64,000 nucleotides of DNA from the NCBI RefSeq assembly GCF_002355435.1, contig NZ_AP017313.1:4774001-4838000 (forward strand), given 5' to 3'. Both the position numbers and the translations under genes were made by a program. Every line of letters starts with the position of its first letter. The stretch's first letter is position 1. Shown piece after piece: positions 43,932-51,830 of this stretch. The notes beneath the pieces are model-generated. The model saw only the letters and a list, made by a program, of their open reading frames with translations, was not told where the DNA came from and made no database searches. This stretch comes from Mucilaginibacter gotjawali (GTDB taxonomy: Bacteria; Bacteroidota; Bacteroidia; Sphingobacteriales; Sphingobacteriaceae).

Positions 43932-45563
43932 ATGTCCGGTCACCCTTATTTGAAATACTATTTTTTAATTCTGTTTATCGTTTGCGAAACCCTGGTTGGC
44001 TGCGGGCAGCCAAAACCCAAAAAGCCGGCCGCTAAACCGGCAAGGGTTTGGGACGAAACGATCCCGGGTAATTTCAGCACGCAGTCGAAGACAGTTTTTG
44101 ATAGTACCGCCATCGACGAATTCCTGAAAAATTATCCGGATTTTAAACCCTATTCGAACGAGATCCATCGCTTTTACCAGGGCCGAAACTACGCCTGTGC
44201 CTGGTTTGAAGGCGGCAGGCTGATTGAACAGGGCAGCAATTTGGCCAGCAGGATGTTGAACCTCCAAAACGAAGGGCTCAGTCAAACAGCGCCTTATCAA
44301 AAGCAACTGGATTCACTGGTAAATATCGAACATACGAATGGGAAGGCAGACATCCAGACAGAACTGATGCTCACAGCGCAGTATTTTGTTTTTTCGAGAC
44401 TGGCCTGGCAGGGCCTTGACAATAGCGCCAGCAGGATGGCCCGGTGGTACCTGCCCCGCAAAAAAGTTGATTATGAACAATACCTGGACAGTTTATTAAA
44501 AATACCGGCGAATGAGGTAGCCGCCGCAGAGCCTGTTTACCGGCAGTACGAACTGCTGCGGGCCTGGCTGCGCAAATACCGCGCCCTGGACGAGCGAGAA
44601 ACCTGGACGCCCATCGTAGTGAGGCCTGCCATCATACCGGGCGATACCGCTGCAGTGGTCCCATTGATCAGGCGGCGTTTATACCTGCTGGAAGATTTTA
44701 AGGGAGACACGCTCAGCCCGGCTTATAATGAGGAGCTGCAAACGGCCATCACTCACTTTCAAAACCGCCACGGCCTGACGGGGGATGGTTTGTTGACCAA
44801 AGAAACGCTTGCCGAATTAAACGTATCCTTAAAAAGCAGGATCGAACAGATTATTGTCAACATGGAACGCTGCCGCTGGTTGCCGCTCAAATTAAATACC
44901 GACTACCTGGCGGTAAATATCCCGGAGTTTAAGCTCCATGTTTACCATGGCGACAGCCTGCTGTGGAGCTGCAATGTGGTGGTGGGGAAAACCATGCACC
45001 AAACCACGGTATTTTACGGAGAGATCAAATATGTCGTGTTCAGGCCGTATTGGGATGTGCCGCCAAGCATTGTACGCAAGGAGATCCTGCGGGATATGAG
45101 AAGGCACCCTAACTACCTGGCTGCCCACCAGATGCAGATCATTGGCCACGCAGATGGATTGCCGGTCATAAGGCAGTTGCCCGGCCCGGAAAATTCACTG
45201 GGGCTGGTAAAGTTTTTGTTCCCCAACAGTTACAACATCTACCTGCATGATACGCCAACCAAATCCCTGTTTGGCGAAACTGCCCGGGCCTTTAGCCATG
45301 GCTGTATCCGCGTGCAGGAGCCGGCAAAACTGGCCGCGTTCCTGCTGAAAGATGAGGATGGCTGGGACGCGGATAAAATAGAAGCTGCCATGCAGAGCGG
45401 AGATGACCATTCCATCACCTTACAAAATAAGGTGCCGGTATTTATCGCCTATTTTACCGCCTTTACCGGCCGCGATCATCAATTGAATTTCAGGAAGGAT
45501 ATCTATCACCTGGATGGCACGCTGGCAGCGATGATCCTTTCGGGGAAACGGGCGCGGCGGTAA
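43932..45563 (+). CDS. YcbB-type L,D-transpeptidase lipoprotein
   Basis: The product (543 residues from the chosen start) carries a lipoprotein signal ending in LVGC, so the ATG at 43932 (MSGHPYLKYYF) is preferred over an upstream ATG at 43893. The order is an N-terminal scaffold region, a peptidoglycan-binding domain (AITHFQNRHGLTGDGLLTKETLAELN) and a YkuD catalytic domain with FSHGCIRVQEP, which holds the nucleophilic cysteine. This matches YcbB/LdtD enzymes that form 3-3 crosslinks. The gene looks more GC-rich than its neighbours and borders a small-gene island, so transfer is possible. A structured inverted repeat lies upstream. Confidence 0.93.
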   Translation: MSGHPYLKYYFLILFIVCETLVGCGQPKPKKPAAKPARVWDETIPGNFSTQSKTVFDSTAIDEFLKNYPDFKPYSNEIHRFYQGRNYACAWFEGGRLIEQGSNLASRMLNLQNEGLSQTAPYQKQLDSLVNIEHTNGKADIQTELMLTAQYFVFSRLAWQGLDNSASRMARWYLPRKKVDYEQYLDSLLKIPANEVAAAEPVYRQYELLRAWLRKYRALDERETWTPIVVRPAIIPGDTAAVVPLIRRRLYLLEDFKGDTLSPAYNEELQTAITHFQNRHGLTGDGLLTKETLAELNVSLKSRIEQIIVNMERCRWLPLKLNTDYLAVNIPEFKLHVYHGDSLLWSCNVVVGKTMHQTTVFYGEIKYVVFRPYWDVPPSIVRKEILRDMRRHPNYLAAHQMQIIGHADGLPVIRQLPGPENSLGLVKFLFPNSYNIYLHDTPTKSLFGETARAFSHGCIRVQEPAKLAAFLLKDEDGWDADKIEAAMQSGDDHSITLQNKVPVFIAYFTAFTGRDHQLNFRKDIYHLDGTLAAMILSGKRARR

Positions 45564-45616
45564 ATGGTGGCAGATGTGTTTAGGATTTTTCACTGCCCAA
45601 AGCTGACAGGCAGGGA

Positions 45617-46015
45617 TTACCCTATTGTGTAAAACCAAAAATCATTTGCAGAAAAGTTTTTTGTATCTAATCTGTAGCCAATCCTGCTCGTTATTTCCTC
45701 ATCTGTATCTATGGTAAATTCCTGCCTTGTTAAATCCTTTGATTCCAGGACAACTATATATTTAAGCTCATCGATACTTCCCTTTATTTCAGCGGTGCAC
45801 CTTTCATCGATAATTATCAGGGGATATTTTTGCCATACATATCCTACCACGCCGCGGTTGAGTAAAAGTTCAGCCCAATTTTCCTCTCCTTCCCAAAAAG
45901 AAGTTTCAAATCCATTGTTCTTTAACATTTCAATGAAATAGAAAAAATCACTGATACACCAGGTAGCATTTACAGAAATTGCCTTTTTTATTTGTTTAGT
46001 TATATTTCTCATCAT
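45617..46015 (-). CDS. Small hypothetical protein (132 aa), island gene 1
   Basis: I do not recognise this protein. It has no signal peptide and is mixed alpha/beta with acidic stretches (FWEGEENWAELLLNRG, DTDEEITSRIGY), a size and feel like many bacterial immunity or accessory proteins, but there is no motif to prove that. Two ATGs are adjacent at the start. The 180-bp repeat copy A ends about 25 bases upstream of its start. It is the last of seven small genes in a row on the minus strand, convergent with the L,D-transpeptidase gene. Confidence 0.65.
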   Translation of the reverse strand: MMRNITKQIKKAISVNATWCISDFFYFIEMLKNNGFETSFWEGEENWAELLLNRGVVGYVWQKYPLIIIDERCTAEIKGSIDELKYIVVLESKDLTRQEFTIDTDEEITSRIGYRLDTKNFSANDFWFYTIG

Positions 46016-46039
46016 TTAGTTTCCCGGTCCGGCTAAGCT

Positions 46040-46217
46040 TGCCCACCACCCTATTTTAGCAATCAATCCAAAATTCAATTAAAAAAATGTATTGCTCGGA
46101 TAAGGCTTTGCATCAGCTAAATATGGGCATTTAACTTTATAATAACAACAGGGTGTTTTATTTGATCAGCAGACTCATGATGTTAGATGTCCAGGCGGCG
46201 CGCTTGGACAAGCGGGT
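46040..46217. repeat. Dispersed ~180-bp repeat, copy A
   Basis: It is closely alignable to copy B (47901-48080) over its whole length, from GCCCACCACCC through TAAGGCTTTGCATCAG and AACTTTATAATAACAA to GTCCAGGCGG and an inverted CTTGGACAAGCGGG end. GTTAGAT at 46182-46188 fits the GTTRRRY core of attC sites, but the opposite core is degenerate here. Confidence 0.9.
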
Positions 46218-46268
46218 AAATAAATAAACAATCTCGGCAGTCAAGCGGTATACATACCAGGCGCTGGC

Positions 46269-46805
46269 TTAATAGTCCACAACTAAACTTTTGATATAAT
46301 AATTGACAATCTCGTCCCCATAAAATTTTACACAGATAATCTCTTCATGTCCGGATCGCTTATCGTTTAAATGAATTACTACGTAGGTATTACCCTTATA
46401 TAACACACTTTTATACAATCGCATTTTGTATATCGGGCCATTCAAATGTCCGCCTTGATGATACCTTATATGAATAGGTATGTTGGTTTTAGTATTTCGC
46501 CTAACTTCCGTGTTAACCATATTTATGCTATCCAGGTATTTTCTATTAGGAACACTGTCCTTCAGCATATTTATATCCCCAGTTGCGTAGGCAACATCAT
46601 ATATTTCCGATGGGCCTTCTATAAAATGCGGTTTTTTTACCGATATATTTTTTAGGGACGATTCAATTTTTAAAATATGATTATAAAAATAACCGGCAGC
46701 CGATAATTCCATTGCCACGTCATCCTGCGCAAATAAATTGCCGTCACAAAAAAACACAAGGCCTGCAATTAATATGAATACTAATTTCCTATATGCATTT
46801 TTCAA
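46269..46805 (-). CDS. Small exported hypothetical protein, island gene 2
   Basis: I do not recognise the family. From a TTG at 46805 the protein begins with a good signal peptide (KNAYRKLVFILIAGLVFF..., cleavage after LFAQ), which is why this start is preferred over an upstream in-frame ATG at 46916 that would bury the signal. The mature part is about 150 residues with a regular alternation suited to a beta fold (IPIHIRYHQGGHLNGPIYKM). It is followed by repeat copy A. Confidence 0.6.
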   Translation of the reverse strand: MKNAYRKLVFILIAGLVFFCDGNLFAQDDVAMELSAAGYFYNHILKIESSLKNISVKKPHFIEGPSEIYDVAYATGDINMLKDSVPNRKYLDSINMVNTEVRRNTKTNIPIHIRYHQGGHLNGPIYKMRLYKSVLYKGNTYVVIHLNDKRSGHEEIICVKFYGDEIVNYYIKSLVVDY

Positions 46806-46948
46806 ATTTATGTTTCTATATAACCGATTCGATTTACTCTTGGTTGAATAAAAAAGACACCTATTGGAAAAAACCAAATTACGCAAAATGTTAGAAAAAT
46901 GCTCTGCTTTAGACACAATCTACAAATAGCAGGACGGTATATTAAGTT

Positions 46949-47410
46949 TCAAAAGTCCTCCCATTGTTTTAGTAATTTATTGTAAACCCATGCATTTTTA
47001 ACGCTATCATATTTCAACAGCACCATTTTTCTATCGATATAGGTAAATATTCTAGGTGTAATGAAATAATTTTCAGCATCAACCTTAGATATTTCTAATT
47101 TCATTTGCAATTCCCCCACTTCCAAAGAGTCATATATTACCTGTAACGCAAAAGCTGATTCGCTTTTTTTGATATATTTTTTAAAGGATGGTTCATTAAA
47201 AAAAACCAATGACAAGGTATTGACTTTTAACGTTGATGTATCAATGAAATTAATATTTGCGGGAATTAGAAAACACAGCACCCTATTATCCAGAAACGCC
47301 CTATCTCTTTTAGCATAAGCCGAATTGATAACATCTTGTAGATTAAGCTTTTGGCCGAAAGATATTTTGCAAAAAAATAGTAAAATACAAAGCAATGTTT
47401 TTATCTTCAT
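46949..47410 (-). CDS. Small exported hypothetical protein, island gene 3
   Basis: The family is not recognised. The ATG at 47410 gives a clear signal peptide (MKIKTLLCILLFFCKISFGQ), and an upstream ATG at 47431 only adds seven residues. The mature part has about 134 residues and ends with a tyrosine- and tryptophan-containing strand (NAWVYNKLLKQWEDF). It lies 31 bases after the next gene upstream with no repeat between them, so island genes 3 and 4 may be one unit. Confidence 0.62.
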   Translation of the reverse strand: MKIKTLLCILLFFCKISFGQKLNLQDVINSAYAKRDRAFLDNRVLCFLIPANINFIDTSTLKVNTLSLVFFNEPSFKKYIKKSESAFALQVIYDSLEVGELQMKLEISKVDAENYFITPRIFTYIDRKMVLLKYDSVKNAWVYNKLLKQWEDF

Positions 47411-47441
47411 AAGAAGCTTTTTTAATCCCACGCCGGTCCAA

Positions 47442-47864
47442 CTATTTACTCAAAAACTCCAATGCTCTCTGATTGGACAAGCTAACAGTATAAAATTTGT
47501 TGTATTTTTTATCCTTTACAAAAAAGGACATAGAGTAATCCCCGGGAAAAGTCCTAACAATTTCAAACTGCCGTTTTTGGAAAAACTTCTTATATCCTAC
47601 TATCGTCGTATCCCCATTGTATTTGAAAATCGCATGCCTTTCAATATCTTTCGGGCCAAATCCATATACTATCGTGGTGTCACCGATCACTTTATCATAT
47701 GCCCCACTGCCTTTTATAAACTCAACATAATTATTATGTAGTAATTGGTGAACCGTGACTACTTGTAAATCAACTTTTAGTCTGATGCCATCGTCCGGGT
47801 TTGAAACCCGATTACACCTTGACAAAAAAATAACTACAAAAAATAAAATGGTAAGCCTTCTCAT
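47442..47864 (-). CDS. Small lipoprotein, island gene 4
   Basis: The family is not recognised. The ATG at 47864 gives a lipoprotein signal (MRRLTILFFVVIFLSRC), with the cysteine at 17. The mature part is about 124 residues, beta-like, with no known motif. Its start lies 22 bases after the end of a GTTAGGT core sequence of repeat copy B, the spacing expected for a cassette gene following an attC site. Confidence 0.65.
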   Translation of the reverse strand: MRRLTILFFVVIFLSRCNRVSNPDDGIRLKVDLQVVTVHQLLHNNYVEFIKGSGAYDKVIGDTTIVYGFGPKDIERHAIFKYNGDTTIVGYKKFFQKRQFEIVRTFPGDYSMSFFVKDKKYNKFYTVSLSNQRALEFLSK

Positions 47865-47886
47865 CTGTGTTATTTTATTTTGCTGC

Positions 47887-48080
47887 ACCTAACCATGTCT
47901 GCCCACCACCCAGTTTTAGCTTACCATCCAAAAATTTCAATAAATAAACGTGTATTTACTCGGACAAGGCTTTGCATCAGTTAAATATGGGTATTTAACT
48001 TTATAATAACAACCGGTTGTTTTATTTGATCGGCAGGCTCATGATGTTAGGTGTCCAGGCGGCACGTTTGGACAGGCGGG
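47887..48080. repeat. Dispersed repeat, copy B, with attC-like core pair
   Basis: The body at 47901-48080 aligns with copy A. It is framed by ACCTAAC (47887-47893) and GTTAGGT (48046-48052), exact fits to the RYYYAAC and GTTRRRY cores of integron attC sites, 166 bases apart. Inside each core, CTGCC and GGCAG can also pair. The length is above most attC sites, and no integron integrase is in the window. Confidence 0.8.
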
Positions 48081-48111
48081 GGCTGGAAACACTATTTTAT
48101 CCCCGCAGATT

Positions 48112-48534
48112 CTATGATTTGAATAAGAAAATAATTTTTGAGGTATCATTAACCGGATGCTTGTAATCAAATGCGACTTTCCAACCCGATTTTGACACAT
48201 ACCAGGTGGCCCATCCGGAAATTATATGCTGATCATCAGCCGTTAATTTAGCTAATACAATTTTATAAGTCATCCCGATTTTTATACCCTCACTAGTTGT
48301 AAAACCGGGATCATTAGTGAATATTTTTTTAATTCTTTTTGAGCCGTCGAGGATTAAATCATACTTATGCTTTTCGAATATAACAGAACAGCCCTTTTCA
48401 AAGCCACCTGGGTTGGTCATAATCAATTTTGAGTTATCAATTATCTTCATTGAATTATTCAATTTTACGCCAATCTTTAATTGTGCAATACCTGTGTAGC
48501 CAAATATTAAAAGTATACCAAATATTGTTTTCAT
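48112..48534 (-). CDS. Small exported hypothetical protein, island gene 5
   Basis: The family is not recognised. The 140-residue protein has a signal peptide (MKTIFGILLIFGYTGIAQ, cleavage about 18) and a mature part of alternating strands (KHKYDLILDGSKRIKKIF, SGWATWYVSKSGWKVAFDY). The ATG at 48534 is well placed. It is followed on the minus strand by the palindrome end of repeat copy B and preceded by about 120 bases with another degenerate copy of the palindrome. Confidence 0.65.
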   Translation of the reverse strand: MKTIFGILLIFGYTGIAQLKIGVKLNNSMKIIDNSKLIMTNPGGFEKGCSVIFEKHKYDLILDGSKRIKKIFTNDPGFTTSEGIKIGMTYKIVLAKLTADDQHIISGWATWYVSKSGWKVAFDYKHPVNDTSKIIFLFKS

Positions 48535-48655
48535 TCTTTCCTGTATTTTCTAATTGTCCGGCTGTTCCGGTTAAATAAATTAAAAGCCGACAGTAAATTT
48601 TCTTCTATTGTGATGGGCAGTTAAGCGGCACACTTGACGGGGCGGGTTCTCGTTT

Positions 48656-49051
48656 TCATCTCAAATAGAAAAACCAAGCCAAAATAAAATTTACAACAAT
48701 AGCCACTATAAGTATTCCAATTGCTTTATCCCATTTATCTTTCTTTTGTTTTGGCAGCCCTCTAAATTCTTTTACCATCAGCTTCCATTGATCGTAGTGG
48801 ATAAAATAGAAGTAATTAAAAGATGCAAGTAGCAGAGATATAATTAATGTCACCCCCTTTGTATTGCCTAAATGACTTCTATTCCCTATAAAAGTCAGGT
48901 AATACATCACTAGAGATGCTAGTGTAACTTCCTGCAAAGCAATTATTGAAATAATAGCCTTCACTTCGCTTAAAAATTCAGGAATTGATACTGTTTCCCA
49001 AAAAGAGTAAATTTTGCAAAATAAATAATTATAAGTTTCTTTAATTTTCAT
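48656..49051 (-). CDS. Small membrane protein, island gene 6
   Basis: The family is not recognised. The protein, about 131 residues from the ATG at 49051, has three or four hydrophobic segments (AIISIIALQEVTLASLVMYY, GVTLIISLLLASFNYFYF, GILIVAIVVNFILAWFFY) and a lysine-rich loop between them. An upstream ATG at 49081 overlaps a palindrome, so the later start is preferred. Palindromes lie on both sides. Confidence 0.62.
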   Translation of the reverse strand: MKIKETYNYLFCKIYSFWETVSIPEFLSEVKAIISIIALQEVTLASLVMYYLTFIGNRSHLGNTKGVTLIISLLLASFNYFYFIHYDQWKLMVKEFRGLPKQKKDKWDKAIGILIVAIVVNFILAWFFYLR

Positions 49052-49059
49052 ATTGTTTT

Positions 49060-49148
49060 CCCGCCAGCTCAAGTGTGCCACTAGGACAGGCGGGTTTTCA
49101 TATTTTTACATAATGTTTACCCGTCCAAGCGCACTTGGACAGTCGGGT
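49060..49148. repeat. Two CCCGCC/GGCGGG palindromes
   Basis: CCCGCC...GGCGGG (49060-49094) and ACCCGTCCAAG...CTTGGA...CGGGT (49119-49148) are imperfect inverted repeats of the same family as the ends of repeat copies A and B (CTTGGACAAGCGGG). They lie between two small genes. Confidence 0.85.
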
Positions 49149-49159
49149 ACATTTTATAA

Positions 49160-49615
49160 TTAGTTACAAATATTTAAATCGCTTTTACTTAACCCCCAAT
49201 TTGGTAAATAAAATTTTTTAACAGTTGTATCGCCGCTATAAGTTAATTGTTTTTCGACGCCACTGTTGCCTATGTTTACTTCAACATATTTCGGAACACC
49301 CACGTCGCTGCTATAAACTCCCTCATCCACGGTAGCGATATTGTTTTTTATCTTGAGAAAACAATATTCGTTTATTATTTCTAAATCCCGAAAATTTGAA
49401 AAATCTAACTTAACACATATCATAAAGTATGGTTTGCCTGCATAAGAATATATTTTGGAGTTGATAACCTTTCCTTTGAACTGAACTTTTCCAATATATT
49501 TTTTGTTTTTATCAACCATTAATTGAGATTGATTATCATCGAATATTGCCAACAATACAATGATGATAATAAAGGCTACGCCAAAAAAAAAGAAACCTTT
49601 TTGCCGAGTTGTCAT
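49160..49615 (-). CDS. Small membrane-anchored hypothetical protein, island gene 7
   Basis: The family is not recognised. The 151-residue protein has one N-terminal hydrophobic helix (about 8-24, FFFFGVAFIIIIVLLAIF) and an outward-facing domain with cysteines at several points (FMICVKLDF, EYCFLK, LNICN). It is AT-rich like the other island genes. Repeat copy C lies upstream, and palindromes follow its stop. Confidence 0.62.
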   Translation of the reverse strand: MTTRQKGFFFFGVAFIIIIVLLAIFDDNQSQLMVDKNKKYIGKVQFKGKVINSKIYSYAGKPYFMICVKLDFSNFRDLEIINEYCFLKIKNNIATVDEGVYSSDVGVPKYVEVNIGNSGVEKQLTYSGDTTVKKFYLPNWGLSKSDLNICN

Positions 49616-49662
49616 TTCAAAAATAAATAAAATTAAAATTCAATTACTGTTAATAAGCCTCG

Positions 49663-49789
49663 CCAGTCCAAGAGTGTCGTATGCTTGCTTGGGCGGGCGC
49701 CCCATCCAAAATCCTAATAAAAAAAAATGTATTTACTCGGATAAGGCTTTGCATCAGTTAAATATGGGCATTTAACTTTATAATAACAA
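49663..49789. repeat. Dispersed repeat, copy C, truncated
   Basis: The core (49729-49789, TTTACTCGG, AAGGCTTTGCATCAG, ACTTTATAATAACAA) matches copies A and B, but the copy stops abruptly there and its other end is replaced by a different palindrome (CCAGTCCAAGAG...CTTGGGCGGGCG, about 49663-49697). Confidence 0.8.
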
Positions 49790-49855
49790 TTCATGAAATG
49801 AATATTGGAGAAACTTCCGGCCGGGGGATAAATTTAAATCCGAAATCGAAATTCC

Positions 49856-49872
49856 CTGCCTGCGGCAGGCAG
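49856..49872. repeat. Perfect 17-bp palindrome after lptC
   Basis: CTGCCTGC-G-GCAGGCAG is a perfect inverted repeat with a single central base. It lies 15 bases past the lptC stop on the minus strand. It lacks a T-run, so it is better read as a dispersed palindrome than as a classical terminator. Confidence 0.8.
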
Positions 49873-49886
49873 ACGACTTCCGAAAT

Positions 49887-50474
49887 CTATTTCCCCTGCT
49901 CCTGCTTTTCATCCACATGAAAAACACCTGTTGAGCTGTCGATGGTCCAGGGGTACAGGCTTTCGTTGCTTTTAAAACCGGTGCCGTACATTACGTTGCC
50001 GGCAGTCATGGTAATTTGAACGGGTTTATGCGAATAGAGTTTTTTATTGGTCTGGTCGTAAACCAGCTCTTCTGATTTAAACGTCTCGCCCTGTGCATTG
50101 GTGGCGACCACGTTTTTACGGAAAGTAATGGTATTTTCTTTTACCAGGCGGATAGCATATTCAGAGGTGATGGTACCTTTTTCGCCGAGGGCGTCATCAT
50201 AAAAGATCACTTTAACGCCCTTGGGCATCTCCTGGTAACCCTTATTCTGTTCGTCAAGCTCAATCATTAAAGGAGTGATCAGGTGCGCTTTCACCTTGGC
50301 CGAGTCGCTGTAGATCACGTCAACGCCGGTGGATTTGGAGATCGGCTTATCCTCTTCCTTGGAGGCGATCTTTTCGATATCGTTCAAAGAGTTTTCGCAT
50401 GAGCTTAACGCCAGCATACAGCTAAACAGTGCCGGCAAACCCAGGTATAAAAACTTCTTTGCCCCACTTTTCAT
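49887..50474 (-). CDS. lptC: LPS export protein LptC (lipoprotein form)
   Basis: The 195-residue protein has a lipoprotein-type signal ending LALSSC (cysteine about 26) and an LptC/OstA-like beta-jellyroll (GVDVIYSDSAKVKAHLITPLMIE, VIFYDDALGEKGTITSEYA, FRKNVVATNAQGETFKSEEL). LptC links the inner-membrane LptBFG transporter to periplasmic LptA in moving lipopolysaccharide. A lipobox is usual for Bacteroidota LptC. It follows the barrel gene by nine bases, so it belongs to the coaX operon. The stretch beyond it is the start of the small-gene island. Confidence 0.92.
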   Translation of the reverse strand: MKSGAKKFLYLGLPALFSCMLALSSCENSLNDIEKIASKEEDKPISKSTGVDVIYSDSAKVKAHLITPLMIELDEQNKGYQEMPKGVKVIFYDDALGEKGTITSEYAIRLVKENTITFRKNVVATNAQGETFKSEELVYDQTNKKLYSHKPVQITMTAGNVMYGTGFKSNESLYPWTIDSSTGVFHVDEKQEQGK

Positions 50475-50483
50475 AAACGGATT

Positions 50484-51830
50484 TTATTCAAATTTAAACT
50501 GCTGGAACCATTTGTCGTTCAGCACAAAGCTTAAGTGCAGTGTAAAATAATTCTCTTTAACCATAGCATTGGTGGTAGTACCACGCTGGCCAACTTCGCC
50601 CGCCAGGTTGATCTTATAAAAAGCGCTACCTACACTGTTCGGCGCCAAAGGCAAACCCAAACCGAACGTTACCGCGTAGCCGGTTATATTGGTATACACC
50701 CCAGCTGCGTTTTGCACATTTAAGTACGATTGGTTGTACATAAAGCCTAAACGATAATCGGCCCGGGCAAAATAGTTCCGCAGGGAGTTAATGTCCGGGG
50801 TAAACTGCCCGCCAATGTTATAGGTTTTGCTGTCAACCAAACCCTGGTTAACACCGCCTATGGTTAAGGCCGACCATTTACCGGTGGAGTAATCGGCACC
50901 CACTAAAAAGTGGCCGTCGTTTTGGAACGAGATCCCGAAATGGTTGATCTGCGGTAGCTTGATGCTGGCTTTGGCGCCCTGCTCGTTTTTTATGGAATCA
51001 ACTGCCACGTTTTTTGCGCCGCTGCTGTTATAGGTGTACTGGCTAACGATGTAAGTATCTGTTGCGCTCAGGCTGGTATTCGCCGAGCCGGAATAGCCCA
51101 GCACAAGGTGTTTGGTTTTATATTCGCCAAAATCAAATGAGTATTGGATACCGTAATCATAGTTAACACCGCGAACACTTCGCGTTTGCTGTACCTCGTT
51201 ATCAAACACGCCATATAAATTGGGAAATTCAGTAGCCGTAGATTGCTGCGTGTTGCCAAAAATAAAGGAGGCGTTGGCACCTATTAAAAGGTGTTTGCCT
51301 AAACCAAAACCATAACCCAAATAGGCCTTTGAAAGGCCACCATCGCCGCTATTGATATAATTGGTTTTGTTGGTATCTACCGATGAGCCCGAACCAAACC
51401 CTGTTTTGGTTTGCACATTGTTGTAACCCACCTGGCTGTAGGGCATCAAACCAAAACTTAATGCCGACCGTTTGGATACTGGAATGGCAAAAGCAATATG
51501 GCTGAACCTGAAGTTTGAATTTTTGGATGTTGGCTGCCCTGTTTGGTTAAATGTTTGAAAGTTTGAATAAATACCGGCATCAATGGTAGTAAAATTTATC
51601 ATACCGTATGATGCAGGGTTAAGCGGGTTAATATTATTATACAGGTTGATCCTGTTTATAGCGGTGGCAATGCCGCCCATGGCAATATTTTGCGGCAGGT
51701 AACCCGGGTCGATGTCGCCCAATCCGAATTGCGAATAGGGGGTACTGGTAGTAGCGGTTGATTGTGCCTGTGCTCCAAAAGCAAAAAAAGCAAGTAAAAT
51801 TGTTATAAAAACCCTGGTATATTTAATCAT
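50484..51830 (-). CDS. Outer-membrane beta-barrel protein (FadL/PorV-like)
   Basis: From the ATG at 51830 (MIKYTRVFITILL) the 448-residue protein has a signal peptide (cleavage after GAQAQ) and then beta-barrel strands typical of the outer-membrane transport superfamily (YSQFGLGDIDPG, NPLNPASYG, FSFGLMPYSQVGY), ending with FVLNDKWFQQFKF. It resembles the FadL/PorV group. Its ATG overlaps the coaX stop by eight bases and lptC follows closely, so all three are one operon. An envelope role is likely; the ligand is unknown. Confidence 0.82.
   Translation of the reverse strand: MIKYTRVFITILLAFFAFGAQAQSTATTSTPYSQFGLGDIDPGYLPQNIAMGGIATAINRINLYNNINPLNPASYGMINFTTIDAGIYSNFQTFNQTGQPTSKNSNFRFSHIAFAIPVSKRSALSFGLMPYSQVGYNNVQTKTGFGSGSSVDTNKTNYINSGDGGLSKAYLGYGFGLGKHLLIGANASFIFGNTQQSTATEFPNLYGVFDNEVQQTRSVRGVNYDYGIQYSFDFGEYKTKHLVLGYSGSANTSLSATDTYIVSQYTYNSSGAKNVAVDSIKNEQGAKASIKLPQINHFGISFQNDGHFLVGADYSTGKWSALTIGGVNQGLVDSKTYNIGGQFTPDINSLRNYFARADYRLGFMYNQSYLNVQNAAGVYTNITGYAVTFGLGLPLAPNSVGSAFYKINLAGEVGQRGTTTNAMVKENYFTLHLSFVLNDKWFQQFKFE

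Noticed and set aside
47887..48080. Calling copy B a proven integron attC site
   Set aside because: Both cores fit, but the other copies have only one good core, the length is high, and no integrase is seen; kept as a hypothesis only.
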